Origin: Spironucleus salmonicida
Lineage: Eukaryota; Fornicata; Diplomonadida; Hexamitidae
Direction: 5' to 3'
Length of the DNA: 64,000 bases
Assembly: GCA_000497125.2 (NCBI GenBank)
Contig: CM035323.1
Location: forward strand, 256,001-320,000
Positions 48,621 through 60,500 of the stretch are shown here, one piece after another. Positions within the stretch are counted from its first letter, which is position 1; each line of letters begins with the position of its first letter. The notes under the pieces were generated by a model. That model was given only the letters and a program-made list of their open reading frames with translations, was not told the origin of the DNA and made no database searches. Position numbers and translations under genes: made by a program.

Positions 48621-49020
48621 AATGGAATTAAAGATCGATTACCACAATGTAAGTCAACACCAGATCCAGATACTGAAGAAATTAACAATTAATTTATCAA
48701 TACAGTAGTTGCATATCATGATATTAGTTTTGGTCGTTACTGTATTTAAAGGTGGCGGTATTGCTCTTTAGTTTATGAATTTATTAAATACATGAAATTA
48801 AGCCTCAAATATAACTAATAAATTTGTATTAATACTCTGAAAAAAGACAGAATAACTAATATTATAATTTAAGTTGAACACAATTATTTAATACGAAAAT
48901 ATGAACATCTATAGTCCTTAAAAAGCCATGATAAGGTCAATAGCAATAGCAATCGGACTATGCATTTACTAAAAACTATTATACTTATAATCTAAATTTA
49001 TCAATAACAGAACGCTATAT
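48621..49020 (+). pseudogene. Decayed third cysteine protease copy
   Basis: Broken remnants of the same protease family on the plus strand: an SEQF-like stretch (EINNQFINT), a YC..GG signature split by a frame change (GRYC in one frame, GGGIALQFMNLL in the next) and a [11 protein letters not shown]-like segment (SIAIAIGLCIYQ) about 65 codons further on. In-frame TGA codons separate them, and the CGSCWAF, HQ and NSWG blocks are not found. Described only as fragments. Confidence 0.45.
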
Positions 49021-49375
49021 TGAAATTAAATCTACTGGTCTAAGCTGTTGTTAAAACTATTTTTTACAGAAACCTATACACTTAGCCTTAAATTCCAAAC
49101 AATTTAACTGGCTTCAATCAGGGCCGTATTTGAGTTTGCTACTAAACCAAAAACTGTTATTTAATCAAAAATACATATTTAGTTGGATTAATTTTTACAA
49201 CAATATTTCAAATAAACTGTTATACCATGCCGTAAGGACATTCTCTAGTTTTCAAATCTCCCCAATTCAATTCATTCCATTTTATCGCATTCCGTTCCGT
49301 TCCACTCCAAATAAAAGATAAATTATATTATATAATAACCAATATATCTATTTTCCGTTCCCAATTGAAAACCAA
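49021..49375. other. Spacer before DRG GTPase
   Basis: Contains TTCCACTCC at about 49300 followed by a TATTATATAATA run, about 65 bases before the DRG start, and TTCCGTTCCC closer to it. No gene. Confidence 0.4.
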
Positions 49376-50467
49376 ATGGGAATAGTCGAGCAGATCGAAG
49401 CGATAAAAGCCGAACAAGCCATCACGCAGAAGAACAAGGCGACGAACTATCATATGGGGCGTTTGAAGGCAAGGCTCGCTGCGCTTGAGTCTTAGCTCTT
49501 GAGCGAGCAGTCCAAGACGGGCCCGAAGGGGCAGGGATTCGAGGTGCAAAAAGTGGGGCAGGCACGCGCGGCGATGATAGGATTTCCATCCACTGGAAAA
49601 TCTTCGCTGCTCTGCGCGCTCACGAACTCGAAGTCAGTAGTCGCAGCGTACGAGTTCACGACACTCACGTGTATCCCGGGGTAGATGTTCTACAACAACG
49701 CGCAGGTACAAATCCTGGACCTCCCGGGAATCATTTCTGGGGCGGCGGATAACAAGGGAAAAGGGAAGCAGGTCATCGCGACCGCGCGGACGGCAGACCT
49801 AATCATCGTGATGTTGGACGCGCTCCGCGCCGAGCAGGAGCGGAAGTAGCTCGAAAAGGAGCTCTTTGATATGGGAATCCGCCTTAACCAGCAGCGTCCT
49901 AACGTCGAAATTGTACGTCAGAAGACCGGCGGTGTGAAGGTCAACTTCACGGTAAACCAGTCTAATCTGACCTACGACACCGTTAAAGCGATAATGTAGG
50001 AGTTCAAATATCATAATTGCGATATTTTCATTCGTGATGATATAAGCACGGACCAGCTCGTGGACGTGATTTGTGGTTCACGCGTTTACGCGAAAGCAAT
50101 TTACGTGGTCAATAAGATTGATATGATCTCGGTTGAGGCGGTTAATTACTTCGCGAATTAGGGCTATATACCGATTTCAGTTTCGTAAGAGCTTGGGCTG
50201 GCGTATTTGAAGTAGAAAATTTGGGAAAATCTCGAAATTTGCAGAATTTACACCAGAAAGCGCGGGGAACACCCGGATCTGACCGATGCGATCTTCATGA
50301 AGAAGGGGGATACCGTTTAGGACGTTTGCGGAGCGATTCACAAGGAGCTGGTGCAGGGGTTGCAGTACGGGCAGGTTTGGGGCCGGAGCGTCAACTTTCA
50401 GGGCCAGCGGGTCAGCAACGACCACGTGGTTCAGGACGGCGACGTGGTGCAGATTGTGGTGAAGTGA
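49376..50467 (+). CDS. DRG-family GTPase with TGS domain
   Basis: 363 residues, the DRG length. An N-terminal helix (ATNYHMGRLKARLAAL) precedes the G domain: G1 GFPSTGKSS, the G2 region TTLTCIPG, G3 DLPGIISGA, G4 NKID and G5-like PISVS. The signature KGKQVIATARTADLI is DRG-specific. A TGS domain closes the protein (DVVQIVVK end). DRG1/RBG1-type GTPases bind ribosomes and relieve stalling. Whether it is DRG1 or DRG2 is not resolved. Seven TAA/TAG codons in frame. Confidence 0.92.
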
Positions 50468-50619
50468 TGGAGAGCAATATTAGTATATTATTATATAATA
50501 TAACTATGAGTTGGAGTTTGGTTTTAAATAATATTATATATACAGTCATAATTTTCTACAGAAAATATCCTATTATTATATATAATAATACATTAAACTT
50601 TTACTCAGGATTTTACCTC

Positions 50620-53550
50620 TCACTCAACTGCACCGTCAACCCCCGTACCAAAATCAGCATATCCGAGCACCTTCACTGCCAAATGTGCCCCCAAAAATTC
50701 TTTGCAGAAACTATCTAATATATGCTTATTCTCCCTTCCTTTTTACTCGAAAATTCTACGGTAAGAATACGAAAATCTGCAAAAATCGAACGGCACGTCC
50801 AGCAGGCCCTCTTTTCCGGCTGAATGTTCGCCAAAAACGGCCAAAACGGCGCTCGGACGCACCGCAGCCACCGCCTTCCGCCCTTTCATTATCAGCGAGA
50901 TTTCGTTCCTAAATTGCGATAAACTTGATCCCGAAAACGATTTTTCGCATTTTGCGCTCAAAATTGACGTCACGGCAGCGATTTCGCCCAAATTTTTCGC
51001 TTTTTCCACTCCATTTCGCACAAATTCCGTGAATTTCAGAAATGCATCAACTGATATAACGGCAGACTGAACGTGAAAATAACTAATTACGCGCTCGATT
51101 TTCGGCGTAAAAACGTTCAATTTCTGAACCAAAACGGCCAGTTATATCACATTTATCGACATCAGCGACGCGTTCGACTGCGGTACCTTCCCAAGCGCGT
51201 TTTTGAGCAGCGGGAAGCGCGGATTCACGAACACGAGGAGCGGCAGAACGAATTTTAGCATCAAATGCTCAGAAATGCTCGATTTTGCGCCCAGAAGACC
51301 CGCCAGGAAGCCCAAAACGATCTCTGACGGGTCGCTAATCAGCCGGTCCAGAACGACGAATCGGGCGATGAAATCGACGAAATTCGGGTGGTTTTGCGCG
51401 ACTTCCTGGCCTTCTGAGTAAGCCGTTGCTGGCACGATCCGATTCAGGACGAAAATGAGCTTTTGGAGCGCTTTGGGAGGCAAAATATTGCATTTTACGA
51501 CAAATGAAAATTGCGCGAAATCGAAAAAAGGAGTGGTTTTCAAGTGATATAACTGCGACAAATTTTTCAAAATGTTGAGTAAAAACGGTTTATTTCGAAT
51601 TTGGAGCGAGTCTAATAGGTCGATAATGGAGGTTTTTATGAGCTGTCTAGAGGGGTTTGGGGCCGTAGTTTGCTGTTTTGAGGTCGATCTGAGTTGGATC
51701 AGTTCGGACTTAAAATGCTGTTTTTTCTGCTGCAAACTTGAAGAAATTGCCGCAAATCTGGATTTCAGCTCGTTAGGAGACTGCTATGCTTACAATATAT
51801 TGTATTATAGCTAAGTATTGATATTTGCGATTTACGCTTCGATTTCTGATATTTTACTCATTATATCAGTTGAAATTTCTTCTTTTACATGATATAACTT
51901 AATTGCACGAATAATATTTACTAATATGACCTATTGCCAGCCACTTTCCTGCATTATATCAGTTGTTTGCAAAATTGGTGACATGATAAAATTGTATTTT
52001 TAACTGATATAAACAAGAAACTGGAAAAATTTTGCACGTACTTCAACGCTGTAGTTGCCGTCCGCGATGATTTCGGATATTTCGACCAGCACCTACTGCA
52101 CGATTTAGCGCGTGTTGATTTCCTCGTTTTTTACTGCCAAACTCGCCAGATACTGTGCCATTTAAGCGACGTCGAAATCGAAATCCAGCAAAAATTTTAT
52201 CGTAATTTCTACCGATTTTTTGACTATTATATCACTTGAAACGCACCAACCGCATTATTATATACTAATACCGTAGAATTCATTCACGTGGTTTACGAAA
52301 TTTTCCAGCGCCGCGCGTGTGTTTTGGCAGCTCTATGACTGGAATACCTCCGTATCTTCGAGCAGCCACACGATTTTGGTCGAAAATTCTAGTACAAAAT
52401 AGAGCAATTCGAACGGAATTTTGGCGAGCAGCGCCACTGAACGTTCCAGGACGCCGTTGACGAACTGCGGGCCGTCCTGGTAAGCTCGCAGGATGAGCAG
52501 CTGCGGCAGGTCGATTTGCGGGTAGTGATCTGCTGCGAGCGTCAGAAGCAGATCCGGGGACGTTACGGAGAGCAGGATAGATAGAAGCTCCTTGTCTGAT
52601 AGGAAAATCGTCCGAATCGACGCTTGAATCCGCTGTATTTCAAGTTTATAACTACAAATCTGCGAAAAATCTGGCGTGAACTTCGTGATTCTGAGGGCAT
52701 TTCGGTTGAAGAAGTACACGTCACCGGATTCGGTGCAGAGTGCCGTCAGGAGCTCCGCGAACACGTGAGGACTCTCCTGCACCGACTGCGCGCTCACAAG
52801 TTCTAGAAGCGGAATAGACTCCTTCGGTAGGGACCCCTTGCGGAAAATTGCTTCCAGGACGTCCTGGCACGCAAAAATGATGTCCTCGTCGCAAACGATC
52901 TCACCCAGCTCCTCACTGAGCTCCAGGTTAGGTAGCGTGAATTCGAACCTTCTGAGCACTTTCTTTACGTCTTTTTCGGGCAATTCTTAAACCAGAAGCG
53001 CGAAAACGTCCCCGAAGGCTGCACCAATCGGCTGTTGCTCGAAGGCGGTAAGCTCAAGGCGCGAATCGAGTAAGACGTGATAATCAGTTTGGGGTAAGGA
53101 GGGAAGTTATGGGGTGGCTAATGGGGCGCTATGACGGTCAGAAGGAGTAATTTGGAGCAAATTGGCGAAGCTCTTGAAAATTAGCTCGGCAACCGACTTT
53201 GCATCGCCATTATGGAGGATCTGCTACGCGCTGGCGGGCTCCGCGGCGCTCTCATTGATCACGGCACAGTAGTCGAAAATACTGTTTGTGGCTGGCATGG
53301 CGGCGTCGTACAAGAGCCACATCATATATTGCCGCGTAAATCCATCGTTGGTAGCAGCCTCGACAAGTTGGGGAGTGTTGAGCTGCTGCCTGTGCTTGCG
53401 CATGAAAATTGCCACGATTTTCGCCTGGTGGAGGATCAGGAAGTCGAGGACTTGTTTCGTATGCGAGGTAGGGTTTTAGAGGTGTTGGGTGAGGAAGGAG
53501 GTGACATGCTCCTTCTGGGTCATGCCTGTGGCATGTTTGTAAGCGTTCAT
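50620..53550 (-). CDS. Large alpha-helical protein of unknown function (976 aa)
   Basis: 977 codons without TGA, closed by TGA. Helix-rich throughout with paired hydrophobic helices, for example FELLYFVLEFSTKIVWLLED and EIVLGFLAGLLGAKSSISE, suggesting a HEAT-like solenoid. A coiled segment lies around residues 560-640 (KISEIEAQIANINTQLQ). Twenty or more TAA/TAG codons are in frame, and AT-rich islands encoding D-I-M/I occur in the middle. TTCCACTCC lies just upstream of the ATG, although the frame is open further upstream. It may be a scaffold of a complex such as a nuclear pore, CCR4-NOT or transport factor; I cannot assign it. Confidence 0.75.
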
Positions 53551-53554
53551 TTAC

Positions 53555-53562
53555 GGAGTGGA
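53555..53562 (-). promoter_or_regulatory. TCCACTCC start-proximal element (976-aa protein)
   Basis: Exact octamer 4 bases upstream of the ATG at 53550, arguing that translation starts there although the frame is open upstream. Confidence 0.45.
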
Positions 53563-53579
53563 ACGAATTAATATTATTA

Positions 53580-54534
53580 TTATATATTAATATAAAATAA
53601 AATCAAAAGTCTACCCAGAACCAACAGCTTGTGTACATATTTGTATTTTGAAAAAAGTCTATGTCCAAACAATGTTTTCGTAGAAATAACTTAGCCGGCC
53701 GCTGCAGATTTGCCGACGGGCATTAACAGTGCACCATCCACCGCCTCGTGCGTTATCTGCAAAGCCGAAAAATTGGAGGCTGAAATTATGCAAACAACGC
53801 CCAGAGGAGACATAAATCTGTCCCATGTTGCAATTCTGCTGGCGCTCGCCGTGGAACTTTTCCACTCCTTCCCCTTCCACAAATAAAAATATACTATTAA
53901 CAATATAATAATAAGTATTAAAATATTCTGAGAACGTTGCCTGTAACTGCGCCACAGAGAGTCCGGCGCGAAGGGGATGCTTTTGGCGCAGAATTGTGTA
54001 TATCCCTAATCGAAACGCATGCATTTCTGGGCGCCGTTCGTGTACGGCGTTCAAATCTGCACGACGGCGTCACGCTAAATTTTTGCGTTGCAGTGCGAAT
54101 TCCCACGGCGCTCTGTCATTCTGATCAGAAAACAGCAATCAGGGTCGTTGTTGTACTTACAATATAATAGTAATGATCATAATATCGATTTGGGGTTCAT
54201 GGGGGTATTTGTCACAATAGTGTATAATATCTTGTTTTGAAATATTAATTTGCAAACGGAGGCGGCGGTGGCGATAAAGGAGGTAAATTATGACTACTCT
54301 CAGGTGACTAGAATAGAGAGTTATAGCGGATAAATTCGCAGTGTTAAGGCGAGCCTGATCAAAAATAGAGACTGCAAAGCTCAGTTTGGCGTAAATACGC
54401 TTAATTCACGCATTTTAAAGCGTATAATTGCGATTCAATAGTTAATAATTGTGTTTTGGTCAAAAAGGAAAATGAACATCATATTTAATTGTTAATTTAT
54501 TATATAACATATAATATATTATTTACACTCGAAA
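53580..54534. other. Region of unclear coding content
   Basis: GC-rich at 53690-54160 and open for more than 100 codons in several frames on both strands, so no single gene can be chosen. A minus-strand frame contains a membrane-like segment (NILILIIILLIVYFYLWKG). A plus-strand frame contains SCVICKAEKLEAEIM. A plus-strand TTTTCCACTCC lies near 53859. A structured RNA is also possible. Confidence 0.35.
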
Positions 54535-54810
54535 ATGTAATAAGTCTTAATAAAAATAGATACAAATAAACCAGTCTACATAAATGAAGGGCTTTCTCTA
54601 AGATTATCACATGTCTCAGGAGAGCCGGGATCGCACCTATCTATGCAAGTTTCCCACACGTGTGAGTTCAGCGACCCGTTTTGTGTCGCGCGTATATCTT
54701 AATCAGGATATTAAAAGTTAAATTTAGATGTGGATGGACCATATATTCTCAATTTTATTACCAATAAGCCAGTTTTGCTATATGGAACGTTTGAAGACAT
54801 CAAAAAATGA
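54535..54810 (+). CDS. Small beta-rich protein, nucleoplasmin-like candidate (91 aa)
   Basis: 92 codons to TGA. Beta-strand-rich: INEGLSLRLSHVSGEPG, then ...LDVDGPYILNFITNKPVLLY and GTFEDIKK. The pattern of short strands with an acidic turn resembles the nucleoplasmin-like (NPL) domain of histone chaperones and FKBP39-type proteins. The frame is open ~84 codons upstream of the chosen ATG, so the N-terminus may be longer. ACACTCG precedes the ATG. Tentative. Confidence 0.45.
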
Positions 54811-54879
54811 TTATAACCACTTATTATATTATATATACCTATTTTTAACATTTCCCATTCCATCTTTCACTTTACAAGA

Positions 54880-56814
54880 ATGCCTAACACTTAAACTATT
54901 CCATTTAGAAAATCTGGTGTTTCATAAACCCGTACAGCTTAGACAGTAAAAAGATTAGCTATGTATCGTGAAAAAGCTACACATGATGCCAAAGGTAAGG
55001 TTATTAAACAGCGTTATCACTCCTCTACCCCTGAATCAGACGGTAAAATAGTAGGAAATCGTAAATATTTCGCCAATACTAGAATTGCTAGCCAATCAGA
55101 TCTCGAGCGTATGCGTGAGGCAGTAGCAAAAGCTAGAGATCCCAATACCTTCCTTTTACGCGACAAACGCCTCCCAACCTCTCTTATTACCGAGCAAGAA
55201 GAATGTCAGGTTAAAATTGAATAAGTAGAACCATTTGGCCTTACTTTTGGTCCTAAATCACAGCGTAGAAAGGCAAAAATTGCTTTCTAAGCTGATGAAA
55301 TCGTCAAAGAAGCCACAAAGCTTCAAAATGAGTACAACATCGACAACGACATCAATATTTAACAGGCAATAGACAAGAAAACTGCTTTTGATCCACGCAT
55401 GATTCGCGGACAAACTCACAGAGTTTACTCAGAAATCTACAAAGTAATCGACTCTTCGGACGTCCTTGTCTACGTTTTGGACGCCAGAGATCCCGAAAAC
55501 ACGCTATCAAAGTCGATCGAAAAGTATCTTCTCCAGGCCGAAAACCAGCACCGTCATCTCATTTACGTCCTGAACAAGGTCGACCTGGTACCAACGTGGG
55601 CCACGAAATCCTGGATTTTGAAGCTCCAGAAGCAGCACCCAACGATCGCATTTTGTGCAACCGCCAAAAAAGCCTTCGGAAAAGCCGAAATCATCAGCGT
55701 ATTCCGCCAATTCTCGCTCTTGCACAAGGAGCGCCCAAACATCTCAATCGGCTTTCTAGGCTTCCCAAACGTCGGAAAAAGCTCCGTTATCAACGCAATT
55801 ATCGGAAAATAGGTCTGCAACGTAGCCCCGATTCCGGGCGAAACGAAAGTCTGGCAATACGTCAATTTGACCAAAAAAATCTTCCTAATCGACGCACCAG
55901 GTGTCGTTTTCCCAGACAAAACCGCTGACGAGAACGCTGACGACCTGCGAATTTTGCTCTAGGGCGTAATTCGCACAGAATACGTCGAATACCCCGAAAA
56001 ACTCGTTCCTTCGATCCTGAAAAAAGTGCAAAAACTGCACGTCCTAAAAACGTACCAAATTCGCAATTACGAGGACGAGGAGGACCTTCTGGAGCAGCTG
56101 GCGTACAAGTGGGGCAGAATCCTTAAAGGCGGCGATGCGGACAAGCGAAGCGTCGCCAGGAAGCTCTTCGAGGACTTCGTGCGGGGGAAATTGCCGCATT
56201 TCGTCGCTGCGTACCAGAAAGGCGAAATCGACGCTTTCAAGCGCTCGCTGGAAGAGCAGAAGAACAAGTGGAACCGCGCGAGCGATTCTGAACTCATTCT
56301 GTTCAAAAATCAGCAGAAACTGAAGGCTGCCGGCCAGGCGTTCGAGTACGAAGAAAACGACGAAATGAAGCAATTTGCGGACGATAAACTTGATCGTATA
56401 GAGGAAAAAGGAGCGGAAAAGAGCGATTCCGAGGACTCTTTGCAGGAGTTCGAATCCGACGATTTGGACGGCGCTTTCGAGCCCGAGGCGTTCGAAATGC
56501 CCAAAAAACGCGTCAAGGCCTCAGAGGTCGACGTGGACGTGAACGTGCAGCACAAAAAGGCCAAAATGGCCTACAAAACCGGAATTCAGAGGGCCACCAG
56601 AATCAACAAAACGCGAAAACGGGACCTCCTCAGGGCCGCTGCTAGCGGCGTTGTGGACGAAAAAGACCTAAATTTGGTCATAAAAGAGAAGAAGTTGAGG
56701 AGCCGAAAGGACAGGCAGGGCGGTGCTAAGGGCGGCAAGACTGGCGACCAGTTCTACGCCGAAGCTAAGGCCAAAAAGGAGATCCTGAAGAAGATTACCG
56801 GGAAGCGGATGTGA
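54880..56814 (+). CDS. NOG2 / GNL2-type nucleolar GTPase
   Basis: 644 residues. Circularly permuted GTPase: G4 NKVDLV comes first, then G5-like [10 protein letters not shown]1 GFPNVGKSS, the G2 region APIPGETK and G3 DAPGVV. The N-terminus has [11 protein letters not shown], matching the NOG2-specific block, so the start at 54880 is preferred over 54961. The C-terminus is acidic, then strongly basic ([19 protein letters not shown]). NOG2 acts in late nuclear maturation of the large ribosomal subunit. Seven TAA/TAG codons lie in frame. The first ~500 bases are more AT-rich than the rest. Confidence 0.93.
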
Positions 56815-56922
56815 CAGAATTTGTGGTTTATGCTATAAAATTGGTATTATTATATATAATAATGATAATAATATGTAATTTTTCCGCTCCAATATTGACA
56901 TTCTGTCAGGCCAGCTTCAGCT

Positions 56923-57060
56923 TCAGCCGATGCGCGCCTGCCGCCGGCGGTGGAGATAGCCGTCGAATGCGACGAACGCAATTACCAGGACTACCGAAAC
57001 GGCCAGGTAGACGAGCGTGAAAACCTCCAAAATGGACAGCGGGGCGCTGTCGACGATCAT
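56923..57060 (-). CDS. Small single-pass membrane protein (45 aa)
   Basis: 46 codons to TGA in GC-rich DNA: MIVDSAPLSILE, a membrane segment (FTLVYLAVSVVLVIAFVAF) and a basic tail (YLHRRRQARIG). The frame is open to an upstream ATG at 57171 in AT-rich sequence; the shorter start fits the composition and follows CCGGCCTCCA. Function unknown; possibly an accessory subunit of a membrane complex. Confidence 0.5.
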   Translation of the reverse strand: MIVDSAPLSILEVFTLVYLAVSVVLVIAFVAFDGYLHRRRQARIG

Positions 57061-57550
57061 AAAATGGAGGCCGGTGGGATGGAAATGCAATAATAATTGT
57101 TTGGCGATATATTTTTTAGGCAAAAATGAGGTGATGAACAACAAATTATGCAGGATGAAACTAATATGCATCTAAGCGATTCGGGCCTACTGGAATTTTT
57201 TTGATTTATCTGATATAACGAAGTAGTGAAATTCTTAATTTATCTGATATAACAAATTAGTGGAGTGGCAATAACGAAGAAAATTGCAAATAAAAAGTGA
57301 CGTTATTGGTGATGAAAGCAGTTTATCATATCTGCAAATTCGGGTTTAGACGAGCTTTATTCTTTGTTGTGGTTGAACGTGGAGGGGATAGGAAGGAAAA
57401 CTGGCTCAGTTTGCGCAAATTGCTAGTAAAATCAGTTTAATATTTTTAAAATATTCCTATTTCACCCACTTCGATAATTTATATAGTATTTGTTATATAA
57501 GTATATAATAATGTTAATTATATTTCTCCTTTCCGAAAATTGAGCACAGG
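57061..57550. other. Spacer with a short direct repeat
   Basis: No gene supported. Holds the direct repeat described at 57204-57264. Confidence 0.4.
57204..57264. repeat. Two-copy direct repeat
   Basis: ATTTATCTGATATAACGAAG at 57204 and ATTTATCTGATATAACAAAT at 57238, each continuing with TAGTG; 27-base units 34 bases apart with 4 differences. Each contains TGATATAA, an octamer common elsewhere in the window. Confidence 0.7.
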
Positions 57551-60500
57551 ATGAAGCCCATAGACACCACGTTTGCAAGGTATCACAATGGCAACAAGTT
57601 TGTGCGCGTGGGAATGGACTATATTTTTGACAAATCCAGCGTCACATAGTTCATCATCTAGCTCACGAGTCTAAGGGACCTGCGGTTATTTCACGAATTC
57701 GTTCTTGAGCTGAAGCAGCTCCGGCACGTGCAGCACAGATTCATCGTCCTACAACGTTTCAGTTTCAATTCAAAGTGCGTTTCCGAGCTATGGGATAACT
57801 AGGGCATTCTGCTTGCCAACCTCGGATTTGGTGTTATCAGTAAGCTGTTCGCCACGTATGCGGAGGACCTGAAACACGAGGTTCAGACTACCACCCAATT
57901 TTGCTATTACTCTTGCTTTCCTGCTCACGACTACGCTGCGAGAGATAGCCAGCTCACGCTGCACGAAATTTCTCCTTTGACCACTACTGTCAGCCTTACG
58001 CAGTACGCGCTAGGTTGTACAGATGTGTTAACACACTTTCTGCCACTGTCGCTCGCGTTGAGCGCCTGTGCGCTCTTCGCTCCATTTTTAATTGCTTTAC
58101 AGTGGCACAACAGTCGGAATACGTTGGATAAATTGCGTGATTTGGATGATTAGAATAATCTGAATACTTCTGATAGTTAAAACAATGCCCAAACTATACA
58201 AAACTTGCGAAATGCACAAAACATCCAAAAGCTCCACGATATACTACTACACTCATCTAGGCTTTACAATGAGCCTAACTACCACTCCTACAGCCAGTTC
58301 ACCCTATACTGTCTGGAAAATGCTCTCCACATTCCGCTCCATTTTTTCGACCATCTTGGTCCAATTGACGCTGGCGAACATTTTTCCTAGCCTTCCAATT
58401 CGACCTCCGATCCAGCACCTCCCCTCCCGCCTCTCCTACGCAAGCGCCTCTTCGCGCTATCATTCCTATTTAAAGCTGAGCATTTCGCGATATCCGCAGC
58501 GCTCCAGGACACCCAAAACGGCGTTTTGGCCGCACCCTCCAAATCAGGCAAAAGCACAGCGCTGCTTACGACATACTACTTCCTGAAGCTTAGTGGCATC
58601 GCGGTGCCGCTCTACATCAACGGCGATCCCCGGCGTGAAATTTCGAGCATTTCCGCGAATATCTGCCTGTTCCCGCTAAAGAAGTCCATGGACGTGCGGA
58701 ACTGCAGGGAGAACATTTAGCACTTTATGCGCGAAACGAAGAGCTATTATATCACTTTGAAAAATTGCAAAGCACAGATTCGTGCCGCGATGCGCTAAAA
58801 CAGCGCGAATCCGGTCACCGGCCACGAGATATTTTTTCTGCCATTCGCGAATAAGCATATTGTGAATGTGCAGGTTATATTTTAAAGTCTGCTGCGATAA
58901 TGTGGGGTGCAGGAGGGTGGGAATGGTGGGAATAACGATAATAATGATAATAATGATAATAAATCAAAGACCCCGGAAATCGCATTTTAGTGTCTTCTAA
59001 ACGACGATTTTGATCAATTTTAAGCCCTAGAAAACGTCACAATCGACGATTTCCGATCGCATCCTCCCAATAACTGCAATCCTCAAGATTTATGCTCCCC
59101 GCACGGCAGAAATTGCCAAAAATCGCTCTCCGAACAAGCACGGATCTGGCAAGGCTCTAAAACGTCCAAATCGGCAGCTTGCGTCCTATTATCCGACGAG
59201 GCGCTGCGCAGCGCCAAGCGCGATTTCCGGGAAACGGTGCATTTCGTCCACGGGCTAGTTGAGCAGTATTACACGCTCCTGGCGGCCTCCAAACAGAGCT
59301 TACTGTAATTTTCATCCGCACCGTGGCCTGGGCTGCTCGATTTGATCGTTTACCAGAGCCCGGCGATGGCGAATATTCGACGCCGGACGAGCGTTCAGGA
59401 GGCGTTCAGGAGGGCGTGCGGGCCGTTTCTGGACTCCAATGACGAAAAAACCGTCAAATCGTGCCTGTTCGGGTTCGTGCTCGCGCTGTTCAATCCGCGG
59501 AGCATCGAGTGCATTTTCTGGCGGAATCTGTCGTTGTCTGGTTTCGGATTTCTCGAGTTTTAGGGCGAAAGTTACATTTAGAGGATATATGGTGAGTATT
59601 TTGAGGGATAAAATGGACAATTTGGAGAGTTTTCAGGCGAAATGATTGAACAATTTCAGGTTAAGAGCATCTTCGCGGGCACGGATATGGTGATGTACGA
59701 TTTTATTGCCGAAAATGAGTATACGAGGGGAATTCTGTTTTCTGAGATTTTTGAGCAATATACGCACGCAACACTATGTGGGTTGCCTTAGCTGCATCCG
59801 TCATTGGTCAAAAATCAGTATCTGGCGAATTCGTTATTGTCCTAGTCCGTTTCAGCTGGTAAGATATTGCTAAATTCTTAATTAAAGAAGTAAATTATGG
59901 ATAGTTTGCTGCATTTTGATTTGTATGTTTTGTACATTTCTGTTCTGCCAGAGTATATTAAAAATAGTTAATTTTACTGTCCGCTAATATCTCCATAACT
60001 GTATATTTTGGACACCCGTGCTTCAGCGTAGTAGTTAAATTTTGAGAAGATTAAGTATTCATATAATTTAGTGAAATCTTACCAGGTGGAGAATAAAATG
60101 ATATAATTTCAAAAATATGATAATTATTTTTAGAATTAGTTTAAAATAGTTGTGACTGAAGTATCAGACAATTAGGCTTGCAGTACAAAAAGAAATTATT
60201 ATTTAGGCAATACTGAAATTATAAATCTAAAGATAATTTCGAGCTCATCTTCTGTTGTAAATATGCATGCTGTATTTTATTACAACTATTAAATTGTATA
60301 AAAATTTCTGACTTAGTTAGAATAGATATCATCAAATAGTTGCTTATAATAATAGCAGTATTAATTGCTTTATTATTATTTTAAAGAGTAAGAGATCTAA
60401 GAGATTAATTACTTGATATATTTTATACTATCAATAACTTCAAATATATAAACAAAAATTTTTGAATCATTATTTAAATTCTTTAAAGTTAGCCAATTAA

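Noticed and set aside
54590-54690. Possible second tRNA near a TCTCAGGAGAGCCGGGATCGCACC stretch
   Set aside because: No acceptor or T arm could be formed, and the stretch lies inside the coding frame of the small beta-rich protein.
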